NCBI GenBank assembly: GCA_020634415.1
Contig: JACKBT010000012.1
Location: forward strand, 1-64,000
DNA from: Ardenticatenaceae bacterium
Lineage (GTDB): Bacteria; Chloroflexota; Anaerolineae; Promineifilales; Promineifilaceae
Direction of reading: 5' to 3'
Length of the DNA: 64,000 nt
The notes under the pieces were generated by a model. That model had not been told where the DNA came from, did no database searches, and was given only the letters and a program-made list of their open reading frames with translations. A program made the position numbers and the translations under genes. Of this stretch, positions 1-8,500 are shown piece by piece (positions within the stretch are counted from its first letter, which is position 1; the number at the start of each line of letters is the position of its first letter).

Positions 1-36
1 TTCTTAATAATCGTTCGTTTTTAACTTAGCGATTTT

Positions 37-76
37 GGAGATTGGAGACTGGTCAATCTCTAGTCTCTAGTCTCCA
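37..76. repeat. heptamer-type inverted repeat (GGAGACT family)
   Basis: Short runs of GGAGATT/GGAGACT are followed by the complementary CTAGTCT/CTAGTCTCC runs, forming an imperfect hairpin upstream of the cyclase gene. The same family recurs at 20455-20516, 20816-20875, 30007-30070, 35291-35350 and 36280-36331. Confidence 0.7.
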
Positions 77-131
77 ACGAAACCATGAAGTTATTTGTGA
101 ACGATTACTTATAAGGATCAAGGAGGTAAAT

Positions 132-1694
132 ATGAACAGGTCGAGGTTAGAAAGTCTGTTGAATCAACAGACTGGTTTTGTTCCCCCCAATCCCTATGAT
201 ACAGCCTGGGTGGCTTTAGTGCCCGACAAGCACAATCCCGCCCAACCAGCCTGGCCCCAGGCTCTGCAATATTTGCGTGATACCCAACTGGCGGATGGCG
301 GTTGGGGAGATGAGCATGTCTATCATGCTCACGGGCGCACAATTTGTACGTTGGCTGCTTTATGGGCCTTGTTAGCGTGGGATTGTGATGAGGATATGGC
401 TCGCATTGAGGCGGGGATTCAAGCCCTGCATGAATATGCGGCTTGTATGGCTTTAGAACCTTATGAAACGATAGGCTTTGAAATGCTGCTGCCACGATTG
501 GTGGCCGAGGTCAAAAAATTTGATCTCGATTTGCCTTTGGCGGCTTGGGCCAGGTTCGAGGCATTAACGGCGCAAAAGATGGCACTCATCGGCCGTTTAC
601 AGCCAAATTATGACTCGCCGCGTTCCTGGTGGTTTAGTATGGAAATGTTGTCGGAGGAGCAATTAGGGGAAATTGATGATCGGATACTGAATGTGTATGG
701 CTCGGTGGCAACTTCGCCAGCGGCGACGGCCGCCTATTTACGCGCCAAACGGTTAAAAGGTGAGGATTCCCGTTTGGCGACTGCCTATATTGCCCAGGTG
801 CTGCATGTCAGCCGCGCTGGGGTGGGCTTTTGTTACCCGTTAGAGCAGTTTGAAATGGTGTGGACGTTGGATATTTTGCGGCGGGCTGGTGTTGACCCAG
901 CTTCGCCGCATTTAACCCCATTCATCCATAAGTTAGCCAAAAGCTGGCAATCTTCACCACAGGGTATGTCTTGGAGCCAGACGTTTCCTATTGCTGATGG
1001 TGATATTACGGCCGTTAGCTATACCATCCTTTCTTGGGCTGGGATGCAGCCCAACGATGGCCCCTTCCGCCGCTTCTGGGGGGCAGATTACTACCTCAAC
1101 TATCCCGATGAACTGGTATCCTCCATTTCGGCCAATATTCATGCGTTGGCCTCGCTGCGCTATCAACCCGATAACCCGCAGCATTTGCACATGGCCGAGC
1201 GCATTACATCCTGGCTGCGCGAACAAATGGCCCGAAAAGGACAGTTCCACGACAAATGGCACTTTTCGCCCATCTACGCCACCTCACGCGCCATCGCCGT
1301 CTTAGCCGATTGGGATAATGAAATGGCCCGACAATGCCTTGATTTTCTGCTGGTGCAGCAGAATAGAAATGGCGGTTGGGGTAGTGTGGGGGCGGTTAAT
1401 TTGGAAGAGACGAGCTATGCCACATTAGGACTGATGGTTGCGCATCGCAAAGGCTTGTTGCCAGATAAAGGCCCTCTGAAAATGGCTGATGCTTTCCTCA
1501 AAAAACATATAGGCTGTAGACCTGTTGAACCTTTCTGGATTGGTAAAACATTGTACCAGCCAGTAGGAGTGGCTCATGCTTATGTGTATGGTGCCTATGT
1601 CGCTTTGCAGCAGTTGGATGTGGATTATAAACGGCCGTCTTTCTGGCCTAAACTATCCATATCCCAACTCAGACAGTCTTGGTCGTCATCATAA
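132..1694 (+). CDS. class II diterpene cyclase-like (prenyltransferase/squalene-hopene cyclase fold)
   Basis: Probable cytosolic class II terpene cyclase, which would cyclise a C20 diphosphate by protonation. The 520-residue protein has the alpha-barrel look of the family: an early YDTAWVA motif, DGGWG, and a C-terminal QQNRNGGWG box. The start at 132 is chosen because AAGGAGGTAAAT lies just upstream; an in-frame ATG at 42 has no such site and falls in a repeat. The catalytic box, normally DxDD, reads D289-G-D291-I: the middle Asp (proton donor) is kept but the last Asp is Ile. Related cyclases are known in Herpetosiphon (Chloroflexota). No class I partner is visible, and the next gene runs the other way. 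The family is fairly sure; substrate and product are unknown. Confidence 0.72.
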   Translation: MNRSRLESLLNQQTGFVPPNPYDTAWVALVPDKHNPAQPAWPQALQYLRDTQLADGGWGDEHVYHAHGRTICTLAALWALLAWDCDEDMARIEAGIQALHEYAACMALEPYETIGFEMLLPRLVAEVKKFDLDLPLAAWARFEALTAQKMALIGRLQPNYDSPRSWWFSMEMLSEEQLGEIDDRILNVYGSVATSPAATAAYLRAKRLKGEDSRLATAYIAQVLHVSRAGVGFCYPLEQFEMVWTLDILRRAGVDPASPHLTPFIHKLAKSWQSSPQGMSWSQTFPIADGDITAVSYTILSWAGMQPNDGPFRRFWGADYYLNYPDELVSSISANIHALASLRYQPDNPQHLHMAERITSWLREQMARKGQFHDKWHFSPIYATSRAIAVLADWDNEMARQCLDFLLVQQNRNGGWGSVGAVNLEETSYATLGLMVAHRKGLLPDKGPLKMADAFLKKHIGCRPVEPFWIGKTLYQPVGVAHAYVYGAYVALQQLDVDYKRPSFWPKLSISQLRQSWSSS

Positions 1695-1713
1695 AAAGCA
1701 GCAAGGGGCTATA

Positions 1714-2382
1714 TTATACTGCTCTCTCCAAAGCTGTGGGGAGAGCAGTTAAATCCTTCAGCACCCCATTTGCCAGATCATGCGCCAACAGACGGCGGTT
1801 AACCAGACAAGTGTGCATCCCCACCGCCTGCGCCCCCGCGACATAAGCTGGATCGTCATCAAGCAGCAGACATTCATCAGGTAGCACATCTAATTTCTGG
1901 GCTATGTGCTGATAAGATTCTGCTTGCGGTTTGGCATAGCCAATGACGGGGGCTGCTGCCGCATAATCTACCCACGTCCCTAACCCGCCCGCAGCCAATG
2001 ATTGATCTAAAGTTGCCAGTGAAAAGTTGGAAAGCACCCCCACCTTTAACCCCATCTGCTTACAATATTGCAGAGCAACGGCGGCATCGGCAAACGGCCG
2101 TATCACCCCCAAATAGTCAAAATCAAACAACTCCTGGCGCACAGCCTCACTCACCCCCACCAGATCACTGATATACGTCCAAAACCCCCGAAACAGATCC
2201 CCCTCCTCCACCTCACTTTTGGGCGTTCCAATCACATCACTCCACTTCACCCAACGCTGGGCCAGCTCAATAAGCGGCATATGCAGCCGAGGCTGTAAAA
2301 ACGCCTCGGCCGCATCAATATCAAACTCCGTTAAAACACCATCACGATCAAAAATAACTGCTCGAATTGCCACGCTGCACAC
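1714..2382 (-). CDS. HAD-superfamily hydrolase
   Basis: Cytosolic phosphatase-like HAD hydrolase of about 220 residues. Motif I is FDRDGVLT near the N terminus, with the nucleophile Asp and the acid two residues on. Motif II is LSNFS, motif III the Lys of KPQAESY, and motif IV LLLDDDP, so all catalytic parts are present. The substrate cannot be told. The start is a GTG; a second GTG at 2373 sits at a better distance from GGAG and may be the true start. The gene lies 29 bp downstream of gatB on the same strand, probably in the same transcript, separated by a TAATTACG-type repeat. Confidence 0.75.
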   Translation of the reverse strand: MCSVAIRAVIFDRDGVLTEFDIDAAEAFLQPRLHMPLIELAQRWVKWSDVIGTPKSEVEEGDLFRGFWTYISDLVGVSEAVRQELFDFDYLGVIRPFADAAVALQYCKQMGLKVGVLSNFSLATLDQSLAAGGLGTWVDYAAAAPVIGYAKPQAESYQHIAQKLDVLPDECLLLDDDPAYVAGAQAVGMHTCLVNRRLLAHDLANGVLKDLTALPTALERAV

Positions 2383-2411
2383 TACTCCTGGTAATTCAAA
2401 AATTTGTGTAA

Positions 2412-2443
2412 CTATGTAATTACGTAATCACGTAATTGCTGAT
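2412..2443. repeat. TAATTACG-type tandem/palindromic repeat at gatB 3' end
   Basis: Runs of TAATTACG and TAATCACG overlap the last codons of gatB, so that its C-terminal residues RDYVIT are encoded by the repeat. Similar sequence flanks the IS630-type insertion near 18470 and 19735. Confidence 0.55.
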
Positions 2444-3863
2444 CTAACAACTGATTTACTAAGGCCGGGTTGCCCTTGCCCCGCATGGCCTTCATCACCT
2501 GCCCCACAAAAAAGCCGCGCAACTTATCTTTGCCCCCCAAATAATCGGCCACCATTTTAGGATTATCGCGCAGAACCTGAGCCACTATCTCTGCAATGGC
2601 CGCCTCATCCGAAATCTGGGCCAGCCCCTTAGCTTCCACAATTGTCTGCGCCGACTGTCCCGTTGTGAACATCTCTGCCAGCACCTCTTTGGCTGTGTTG
2701 TTGTTGATGGTCTGTTTGTCTACCAGGGCAATCAACCCCACTAGCGCGGCGGGAGTGACTTGAATATCGGTAATGGCTTGCTTTTGCTCATTCATCAGGC
2801 TGAACAGGTTGTTAATCATCCAATTGGCGACAGATTTGGGATCGGCGTTGTGGGACACGGCCGTTTCAAACCACTCCGCCACCTCCCTTTCCGCCGTCAA
2901 CACCCCTGCATCATACGCCGACAAGCCATACTCAGTTTGGTAGCGTGCCAACTTGGCATCCGGCAGTTCAGGCAAGGCTGCCTGAACCTCAGTCACCCAT
3001 TCATCGGTAATGTCTAAGGGGGGCAAGTCCGGTTCGGGGAAGTAGCGGTAATCTTCCGCTTCCTCTTTGCTGCGTTGGCTAAAGGTTTCGCGCCGGCCTT
3101 CATGCCAGCCTCGTGTTTCTTGCAAAACTGTGCTGCCGGACTGAAGAACGGCCGTTTGCCGTGCAATCTCATAGGCCGTACCATCGGCCAACACGCGGAA
3201 GCTGTTCAAATTCTTCAACTCCGTGCGTTTGCCAAATTCGCTGCTGCCCACTGGCCGAATACTAATATTCGGCTCCACCCGCAGCACCCCCTTCTCCATA
3301 TCACCCGAATTCACGCGCAGATAGCGCAAAATCTGCCGAATCTTGGTGGCATAGGCCCGCGCCTCCTCGCCAGAACGAATATCCGGCTCCGACACAATCT
3401 CCAGCAGCGGCACACCAGAGCGATTGTAATCCACCAGCGAGCCGCCCTCATCCAGATGCGTCAGCTTGCCCGTATCCTCCTCCATATGCACCCGCCGCAC
3501 CCCAATCCGCTTTGTCTCACCCGACTCCAACTCAATATCCAGCCAGCCCTTCACGCCCAACGGCAGTTCATACTGGCTAATCTGGTACGCCTTGGGCAAA
3601 TCGGGGTAAAAGTAATTTTTGCGGGCAAAGATATTGTGCGACTGGATGGTGCAGTTCAAGGCCAGGGCCACGCGCATGGCATACTCCACTGCACGGCGGT
3701 TAATCACGGGCAACATTCCCGGCATCCCGAGACAGATGGGGCAAACGGCCGTATTTGCCTCCGCCTCCACACTATCCACCACCCTACAGCCACAAAACAT
3801 CTTCGAGTCCGTCATCAACTCGGCATGAATCTCCAACCCAATCACTGCTTCATAATTATTCAT
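2412..3863 (-). CDS. gatB: aspartyl/glutamyl-tRNA amidotransferase subunit B
   Basis: GatB of the GatCAB complex, which converts Glu-tRNA(Gln) or Asp-tRNA(Asn) to the amidated form. The 483-residue length is normal. The N terminus [16 protein letters not shown], the [18 protein letters not shown] box and the helical YqeY-like tail (ending around LLDQQLRDY) are all typical. The ATG is 3 nt after the stop of the retropepsin-like gene, so it is probably translated from an upstream operon. Its first 107 bp (3757-3863) occurs twice more upstream, at 4531-4637 and 5142-5242, each time between accessory gene pairs. gatA and gatC are not in the window. The identification is secure. Confidence 0.97.
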   Translation of the reverse strand: MNNYEAVIGLEIHAELMTDSKMFCGCRVVDSVEAEANTAVCPICLGMPGMLPVINRRAVEYAMRVALALNCTIQSHNIFARKNYFYPDLPKAYQISQYELPLGVKGWLDIELESGETKRIGVRRVHMEEDTGKLTHLDEGGSLVDYNRSGVPLLEIVSEPDIRSGEEARAYATKIRQILRYLRVNSGDMEKGVLRVEPNISIRPVGSSEFGKRTELKNLNSFRVLADGTAYEIARQTAVLQSGSTVLQETRGWHEGRRETFSQRSKEEAEDYRYFPEPDLPPLDITDEWVTEVQAALPELPDAKLARYQTEYGLSAYDAGVLTAEREVAEWFETAVSHNADPKSVANWMINNLFSLMNEQKQAITDIQVTPAALVGLIALVDKQTINNNTAKEVLAEMFTTGQSAQTIVEAKGLAQISDEAAIAEIVAQVLRDNPKMVADYLGGKDKLRGFFVGQVMKAMRGKGNPALVNQLLDQQLRDYVIT

Positions 3864-3866
3864 AGT

Positions 3867-4250
3867 TCAATCCACAAAAGTCAGGCTCAAATCCTGCAAA
3901 TTAATAACCGCCCCAGCCTGACGCAAGAAATCCATCCCCAGAATGCCATTAATTTCAAAACCATAATCCATCCCACCCACTTCAATCTCCAAATTTGGCA
4001 CTTGTTGCTCACCAATTTGAACGTAATCCACACGCCGTGTGAAAACAACCTCAGTGCCACCCACACCGCGAATGGTGTGCAAAGTATCTTGAGGTTCAGG
4101 GGTGATGTGAACGGCCGTTACCCGATCCGCCGCCAAAATCGTTGTTGCCGAACCCGTATCAATCAACACATTATCAATCGTCACCACCAGACCGCGATAA
4201 GCAACCGTAACTTGACTAAAAGGCAAATTATCAACCAACGTGAGCTTCAT
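3867..4250 (-). CDS. retropepsin-like aspartic protease (DTG motif)
   Basis: Small single-domain protein (127 residues) with the aspartic protease active-site motif IDTGSATT around residue 32 and the flap and second-loop signature GILGMDFLRQAGAVINL near the C terminus. It would act as a homodimer, as retropepsins do, in the cytosol; no signal peptide is seen. Its start overlaps the end of the 92-residue gene by 20 nt and its stop lies 3 nt before gatB, so it is the second gene of cassette 1 in the gatB array. The substrate is unknown; the partner protein is a candidate by linkage only. Confidence 0.72.
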   Translation of the reverse strand: MKLTLVDNLPFSQVTVAYRGLVVTIDNVLIDTGSATTILAADRVTAVHITPEPQDTLHTIRGVGGTEVVFTRRVDYVQIGEQQVPNLEIEVGGMDYGFEINGILGMDFLRQAGAVINLQDLSLTFVD

Positions 4251-4509
4251 GGCTTCTGCGAACTCCTAACCAATAACGCACTTCAATAGCCAACTCTTCG
4301 CGGCTAGTATGCACAAAATAAAACTCACGTTCAGGATATTGTTGATGAAGCCGACGATAACTTTGCATCGCACTACCACCATCATCACATTGCTCAATCA
4401 CTCCTAAACGCTCAACATCCCTTTGATTATCCTCGGTCGTATAAGCTTCCAATGCCTCAACTACCAACCATTGCTCAGGATAAGCCTTTCGTATTTCAGT
4501 CCACGTCAT
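4231..4509 (-). CDS. hypothetical protein paired with retropepsin-like protease
   Basis: A 92-residue soluble, acidic protein of unknown function with a [15 protein letters not shown] segment near the N terminus and [18 protein letters not shown] near residue 65. From memory, similar small proteins sit directly before small aspartic proteases in other bacteria, so the two probably work as a pair. The ATG overlaps the stop of the truncated gatB copy 2 (ATGA), which suggests translational coupling to that leader. It is the first gene of cassette 1. Confidence 0.6.
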   Translation of the reverse strand: MTWTEIRKAYPEQWLVVEALEAYTTEDNQRDVERLGVIEQCDDGGSAMQSYRRLHQQYPEREFYFVHTSREELAIEVRYWLGVRRSHEAHVG

Positions 4510-4637
4510 AACGAACCTCCAACTTCATTCGCCTCCGCCTCCACACTATCCACCACCCTACAGCCACAAAACATCTTCGAGTCCGTCATCAACTCGGCAT
4601 GTATCTCCAACCCAATCACTGCTTCATAATTCGTCAT
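4506..4637 (-). pseudogene. truncated 5' copy of gatB (copy 2), 43 codons
   Basis: Bases 4531-4637 repeat the first 107 bp of gatB almost exactly. Visible differences are the second codon (MTNYEA for MNNYEA) and a TGTATC/TGAATC change. The frame stays open for 43 codons: the gatB N terminus as far as VEAEAN, then six unrelated residues, then TGA overlapping the ATG of the next gene. It is a remnant or coupling leader, not a functional GatB. It shares its differences with copy 3, so those two copies are closer to each other than to the intact gene. Confidence 0.9.
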
Positions 4638-4649
4638 GAATTTATCTCT

Positions 4650-4928
4650 CTATGGTTCGATATCCAATTGCTTTTGTAGCTGTGGCAGGAGCGATTGAAT
4701 ATGATCCTGTAAATGTTCCAACGCAATCGTCAGTTCAGCGGCCGTTTCTTGAGCATGATTGGCATCAGAACGATAACTATCGGTACGCAACACAGTCAGT
4801 AGTTCCAGTACATTCTCTGCTTCCGTTTCGATTTCTTGGAGGTGAACGGCCGTTAACCCACCATCACCCACCAACCCCAACAACTGACAAACTTCCTGCC
4901 AAATATCCTGTGTAATTGCTTGCTGCAT
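4650..4928 (-). CDS. hypothetical helical protein of gatB cassette 2
   Basis: Unrecognised 92-residue protein, acidic and mostly helical by composition (many Glu, Gln, Leu), with possible coiled-coil stretches around residues 25-45 and 65-90. It starts 4 nt after the coiled-coil gene upstream and ends 12 nt before the ATG of truncated gatB copy 2. That makes it the second gene of cassette 2. Function unknown; a paired role with the preceding gene is inferred from spacing alone. Confidence 0.55.
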   Translation of the reverse strand: MQQAITQDIWQEVCQLLGLVGDGGLTAVHLQEIETEAENVLELLTVLRTDSYRSDANHAQETAAELTIALEHLQDHIQSLLPQLQKQLDIEP

Positions 4929-4932
4929 CTTA

Positions 4933-5136
4933 CTATCTCCCGCGTCGGCGACGCTGCGCCAAACGCTCTTCTAAACGCTGCACACGAATTGTAAACCCTT
5001 CAATCTCCCGTTCCCAGTGCCGAATGACACCTTCATTTGGCTTGGATTTGAGGCGTTCTTGGGCAATCTTCCCCTCATGCAATTCAATTTGCTGCCGCAA
5101 ACTTTGAATAGCCTTGCGAATAGCACGATTACCCAT
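4933..5136 (-). CDS. small coiled-coil protein of gatB cassette 2
   Basis: A 67-residue basic protein starting MGNRAIRKAIQSLRQQIELH, with heptad-like Leu/Ile spacing almost throughout and an Arg-rich tail (QRRRRGR). It is probably one long coiled coil or helical hairpin. The start at 5136 is chosen over a longer in-frame extension because ATGGGTAA overlaps the stop of truncated gatB copy 3 by 8 nt, as at the other cassette junctions. No function is recognised; nucleic-acid binding is possible from the basic tail. Confidence 0.55.
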   Translation of the reverse strand: MGNRAIRKAIQSLRQQIELHEGKIAQERLKSKPNEGVIRHWEREIEGFTIRVQRLEERLAQRRRRGR

Positions 5137-5242
5137 TTCCTGCCTCCACACTATCCACCACCCTACAGCCACAAAGCATCTTCGAGTCCGTCATCAACTC
5201 GGCATGTATCTCCAACCCAATCACTGCTTCATAATTCGTCAT
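5129..5242 (-). pseudogene. truncated 5' copy of gatB (copy 3), 37 codons
   Basis: Bases 5142-5242 repeat the first 101 bp of gatB, missing one of two tandem GCCTCC hexamers at the inner edge. The frame encodes [16 protein letters not shown] to VVDSVEA, then GNG and a stop that overlaps the next ATG (ATGGGTAA). Its own ATG overlaps the stop of the DNA methyltransferase (ATGA). It carries one Phe-to-Leu change (SKML for SKMF). It is a remnant or leader, not a working gene. Confidence 0.9.
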
Positions 5243-6555
5243 TCGCATCTTTCCAAAATAAGAATATGTTCTTCCACATCTATCTTCGTCACTGTAGATA
5301 GTCGTGTACGCCACAATATCGTTTCCGATTCTCGATAGTTTAGCTTTTGACAGGCAATTAGGCTCAGAAGTTTAGCCGTATAAATCGGCACACGAAAATA
5401 GCTCATTTGATCCCCCACCACAAAAGCCAATTTGGCTCCAACAGGTGTAATCTCCTGCAACTGCTCTAAAACACGAAACATACCACCAAAATATTCTGTT
5501 ACCACACGATGGTATAGTCGCTCAAAACCAGAAGTTGCCCCACGTTCAATACGCTTCTGTTCAATCTCTTGGGCCAACTGCTGAATTTCTGGCACATCAG
5601 CCACATATTTTGAATCGTCATCAGCTACGTATATATTGCGCGTATGGGAACGCAGCATTTCCTTTTTGATAGTCCGCAGATCGCCTTTACTCTGCATAAA
5701 TTCCAGTAAAATCAATTCCAAGCGAGTGGTGCGGGTGTAATCCTTCTCATTGGGGTAGGGAGGTGAGCAGATAATGAAATCAACAGGTGTATCCACAAAC
5801 CCAGCCAACTGACGTGCATCTCCTCTAAAAACTGTTACCTGTCCTGGTTCTTCAATCTTCTGCACCTTTGCCAAATCAGTCCGCATCCGGCGCAATTTAT
5901 CTACAAACAAATTATATACATCCACATCTTTACGCTTTTTAGACACATACACTTCTGGTCCAAAACCCAAATTGGAAGCTGCTACAAATACATCCGCCAA
6001 AGCTAGACGGAATAAATCAGTCAAAGCATCCTCTGGTTCAGTATCTAGCACTTGCTTGATGATTAAACATTTCTGTAAAGGTGTGGAACTAATCCAGTTT
6101 TTAGGCAAAAGGCTCCGAATCGTTTCTCCATCTATTTCCAGTTCAGATTCCGCCAAAATCGTGCCGGGTTGCAACAAATCATCAAATGAAAGCTGAGTGG
6201 CGTACTGTTTACCAATAGCCCGAATCGGCTGCCGAATTCGCTGGCGGAGGGTTTGAAATCGGGTATCAAATTCAGCTAGATCAATATCCCAATTGGCTTT
6301 GACACGACTGGCAAAGGCGGTGACGGGGTTAGCATCTATACCAACGGCCGTAATTCCTCGCCGCTTACATTCCACCAGAGTCGTCCCCGTCCCTACAAAG
6401 GGGTCCAAAACTACATGATTGCGCTCAATGCCAAACGTCTCAATCAAACCAGACACTAGATGATCAGGATAAGATAAGACAAAGCGATACCAATCATGAA
6501 CAGTAGGATCATCAAGTTGCTGGGCTGTGTGATTTGGTCGTTGTAAATCAATCAT
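5239..6555 (-). CDS. DNA methyltransferase (N4-cytosine/N6-adenine type)
   Basis: SAM-dependent DNA methyltransferase of 438 residues. The SAM-binding motif DPFVGTGTT is at residues 51-59, followed by GIDANP (motif II), and the catalytic motif SPPY is near residue 265 (FIICSPPYPNEKDYTR). SPPY favours N4-cytosine methylation, though N6-adenine cannot be excluded. The start overlaps the stop of the restriction enzyme-like gene by 4 nt (ATGA), the layout of a type II restriction-modification operon. Its own stop overlaps the start of truncated gatB copy 3. The recognition sequence cannot be read from the protein. Confidence 0.85.
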   Translation of the reverse strand: MIDLQRPNHTAQQLDDPTVHDWYRFVLSYPDHLVSGLIETFGIERNHVVLDPFVGTGTTLVECKRRGITAVGIDANPVTAFASRVKANWDIDLAEFDTRFQTLRQRIRQPIRAIGKQYATQLSFDDLLQPGTILAESELEIDGETIRSLLPKNWISSTPLQKCLIIKQVLDTEPEDALTDLFRLALADVFVAASNLGFGPEVYVSKKRKDVDVYNLFVDKLRRMRTDLAKVQKIEEPGQVTVFRGDARQLAGFVDTPVDFIICSPPYPNEKDYTRTTRLELILLEFMQSKGDLRTIKKEMLRSHTRNIYVADDDSKYVADVPEIQQLAQEIEQKRIERGATSGFERLYHRVVTEYFGGMFRVLEQLQEITPVGAKLAFVVGDQMSYFRVPIYTAKLLSLIACQKLNYRESETILWRTRLSTVTKIDVEEHILILERCE

Positions 6556-7334
6556 GATTCTTGCACCAGTAAGTATCGTTTGTATCGCTTGGTGGCAATT
6601 TGGTTGGGGTCGGCAACGGCCGTAAATTCCAAAAACATATACGACCCATCAGACAACAGTTTGAGACCGATCGGCCGTACCATCAAATCAGGGAACTGCG
6701 CTTTGGCAAATCGAACCATTTGCGTCACTTGAATTACTCCCAACTGGTCTTTAGCTGAATCAACTTTGGCCTCAATCGGCAAAATAAAACCATTCCCGTC
6801 CGTATCTAGACCAATATACAAATCATCAATTTCAATCTGGCCTGTTTCAGCCACCGCCGTCCGAAAATGGCCTTGCAGATGATAAGTGGTCAACGAAGTA
6901 AAAATGTCTAACAGGCGATTATGGCGAATCCGCGCCAAGATTGCTTGTTCATCAGAGCTTTGATATTTCAACACAATTTGCGGCGTGGCATCAGGGATTT
7001 TAGTGATTTCGATGTCAGAAGGAATGTCAAAATAAGGCGAACAAGCTAACTTGCGAAAGGCATATTTACTTTTGCCCTTGCCTTCAATTGCCCAAGAGCC
7101 ATATTGCATAATAAATTCTGGCAAATCCGAGCGACCAGAGCGATAGGTATAAACAATATCAGGCACATTTCTGGTCGAAAGCTGCAATCCTAATTCACGA
7201 ATAGCTCTCTCAATATCTGCTTTCGAGAAAGGCAAATGATCGGCATTCGCTACAAAGACGCTTTCAAAAACTCGAATGATCACTTGATCATAGACTTTCA
7301 AACTTTCAGTTTCCAACAGATTCTCCTTACCCAT
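6552..7334 (-). CDS. putative type II restriction endonuclease (PD-(D/E)XK-like)
   Basis: A 260-residue protein partnered with the DNA methyltransferase. A possible PD-(D/E)XK core is visible: acidic residues in QIEIDDLYIGLD (residues 167-177) followed by ILPIEAK with Glu188 and Lys190. The call rests on that motif plus position; the fold is not proven. The start at 7334 makes ATGGGTAA overlap the aminotransferase stop. A longer in-frame extension inside the aminotransferase gene is unlikely to be translated. It is the outermost gene of the cassette array. Confidence 0.62.
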   Translation of the reverse strand: MGKENLLETESLKVYDQVIIRVFESVFVANADHLPFSKADIERAIRELGLQLSTRNVPDIVYTYRSGRSDLPEFIMQYGSWAIEGKGKSKYAFRKLACSPYFDIPSDIEITKIPDATPQIVLKYQSSDEQAILARIRHNRLLDIFTSLTTYHLQGHFRTAVAETGQIEIDDLYIGLDTDGNGFILPIEAKVDSAKDQLGVIQVTQMVRFAKAQFPDLMVRPIGLKLLSDGSYMFLEFTAVADPNQIATKRYKRYLLVQES

Positions 7335-8490
7335 GCCGCCGCATAAAGCGTTCCAGACGGTTGAGGGCTTCCTCGATTTTTTCGTAGGCGGTGGCGTAGG
7401 AGGCCCGCATGAAGCCCGCACCGCTAGCGCCAAAGGCTTCGCCAGGAACCATCGCCACCTCTTCCTCTTCCAGCAAGGTCATGGCAAACTCATCACCCGA
7501 CATGCCCGTGCGGGCAATGGAGGGGAAGGCGTAGAAAGCCCCACGCGGCTCGAAGCAGTCCAGCCCCAGTGTGTTGAAACCGCCCACAATCAGTTGGCGG
7601 CGGCGGTCATATTCCTGGCGCATCTGCTCCACGTAGCTGTCGGCTTCGGGGGTGAAGGCGGCGATAGCGGCGGCTTGGGCGGTGGTGGGGGCGGACATGA
7701 TGGTGTATTGATGCACTTTACGCATGGCGGCCAGCAGGTCGGGATTGGCGCAGGCGAAGCCCAAGCGCCAGCCCGTCATGGCGTAATCTTTGCTAAAGCC
7801 GCCCAGCAAAATGGTGCGGTCGCGCATTCCGGGCAGCGTTGGCACACAAATATGCTCAATGCCGTACACGAGGCGGTCGTAAATCTCGTCGGAGATGACG
7901 AGGAGGTCGTGTTTTTCGGCAACGACGGCGATGTCGGCCATGATGTTGGGGGTCATGACGGCACCGGTGGGGTTGTTGGGATAGCCAATGAGCAGGGCTT
8001 TGGTTTGGGGGGTGATGGCGGCTTCGATGGTTTCGGCCGTTACTTGAAAATCATCCGCCACATAACAGGGCACAGGCACGGCCACGCCGCCTGCCAATGT
8101 TACTTCGGGGGCATAGGAGACGAAGCAGGGTTCGGGAATGATCACTTCGTCGCCGGGGTCGAGAACGGCCGTACACGCCAAATACAACGCCTCACTGCCC
8201 CCCACCGTGATAATCGCCTCCGTCTCGGCATCATACTGCACCCCATACAGCTTGGCTAAATTAGCCACCAACGCTTGGCGCAGCTCTTGAATGCCGCTGT
8301 TGGAGGTGTACGCCGTCTCGCCGCGCCGCAGCGAGGCAATGCCCGCCTCCAAAATGGGCTTCGGTGTCACAAAATCTGGCTCGCCAATACCCAGCGAAAT
8401 CACATCCTTCATGGTGGCGGCAATATCAAAAAACTTGCGAATCCCCGACGGGGGAACCTGTTGGACTCGTTTGGAAATATAGCGTTGCAT
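7327..8490 (-). CDS. class I/II PLP-dependent aminotransferase
   Basis: Cytosolic aminotransferase of 387 residues in the aspartate/aromatic aminotransferase superfamily. Hallmarks are SLGIGEPDF near the N terminus, NNPTGAV, ISDEIYDRL, and the PLP lysine in GGFSKDYAMTGWRLGF. The start at 8490 (MQRYISKRV) follows AGGAGACAAG. Longer reading upstream would run through the 24-bp inverted repeat and is rejected. In the absence of the inserted cassettes it would lie next to gatB. The amino donor and acceptor are not predictable. Confidence 0.88.
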   Translation of the reverse strand: MQRYISKRVQQVPPSGIRKFFDIAATMKDVISLGIGEPDFVTPKPILEAGIASLRRGETAYTSNSGIQELRQALVANLAKLYGVQYDAETEAIITVGGSEALYLACTAVLDPGDEVIIPEPCFVSYAPEVTLAGGVAVPVPCYVADDFQVTAETIEAAITPQTKALLIGYPNNPTGAVMTPNIMADIAVVAEKHDLLVISDEIYDRLVYGIEHICVPTLPGMRDRTILLGGFSKDYAMTGWRLGFACANPDLLAAMRKVHQYTIMSAPTTAQAAAIAAFTPEADSYVEQMRQEYDRRRQLIVGGFNTLGLDCFEPRGAFYAFPSIARTGMSGDEFAMTLLEEEEVAMVPGEAFGASGAGFMRASYATAYEKIEEALNRLERFMRRHG

Positions 8491-8500
8491 CTTGTCTCCT

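Larger units (their letters stand above)
3757..5242. repeat. three direct copies of the gatB 5' end (101-107 bp)
   Basis: Direct repeats at 3757-3863, 4531-4637 and 5142-5242, all in gatB orientation and all ending at the same inner point (GCCTCC, after codon ~36). They are separated by 667 and 504 bp of two-gene cassettes, and the restriction-modification-like pair follows the third. This is the footprint expected of repeated insertion with long target duplication, or of recombination between copies. Confidence 0.92.

Noticed and set aside
3075..4289. 404-codon open frame on the plus strand
   Set aside because: Antisense to gatB and the retropepsin gene; product is His/Arg/Asn-rich without domains.
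5142..5242. gatB copies as assembly duplication
   Set aside because: The copies differ from each other at several positions, share derived differences and have different unique DNA on both sides, so a simple assembly error is unlikely.
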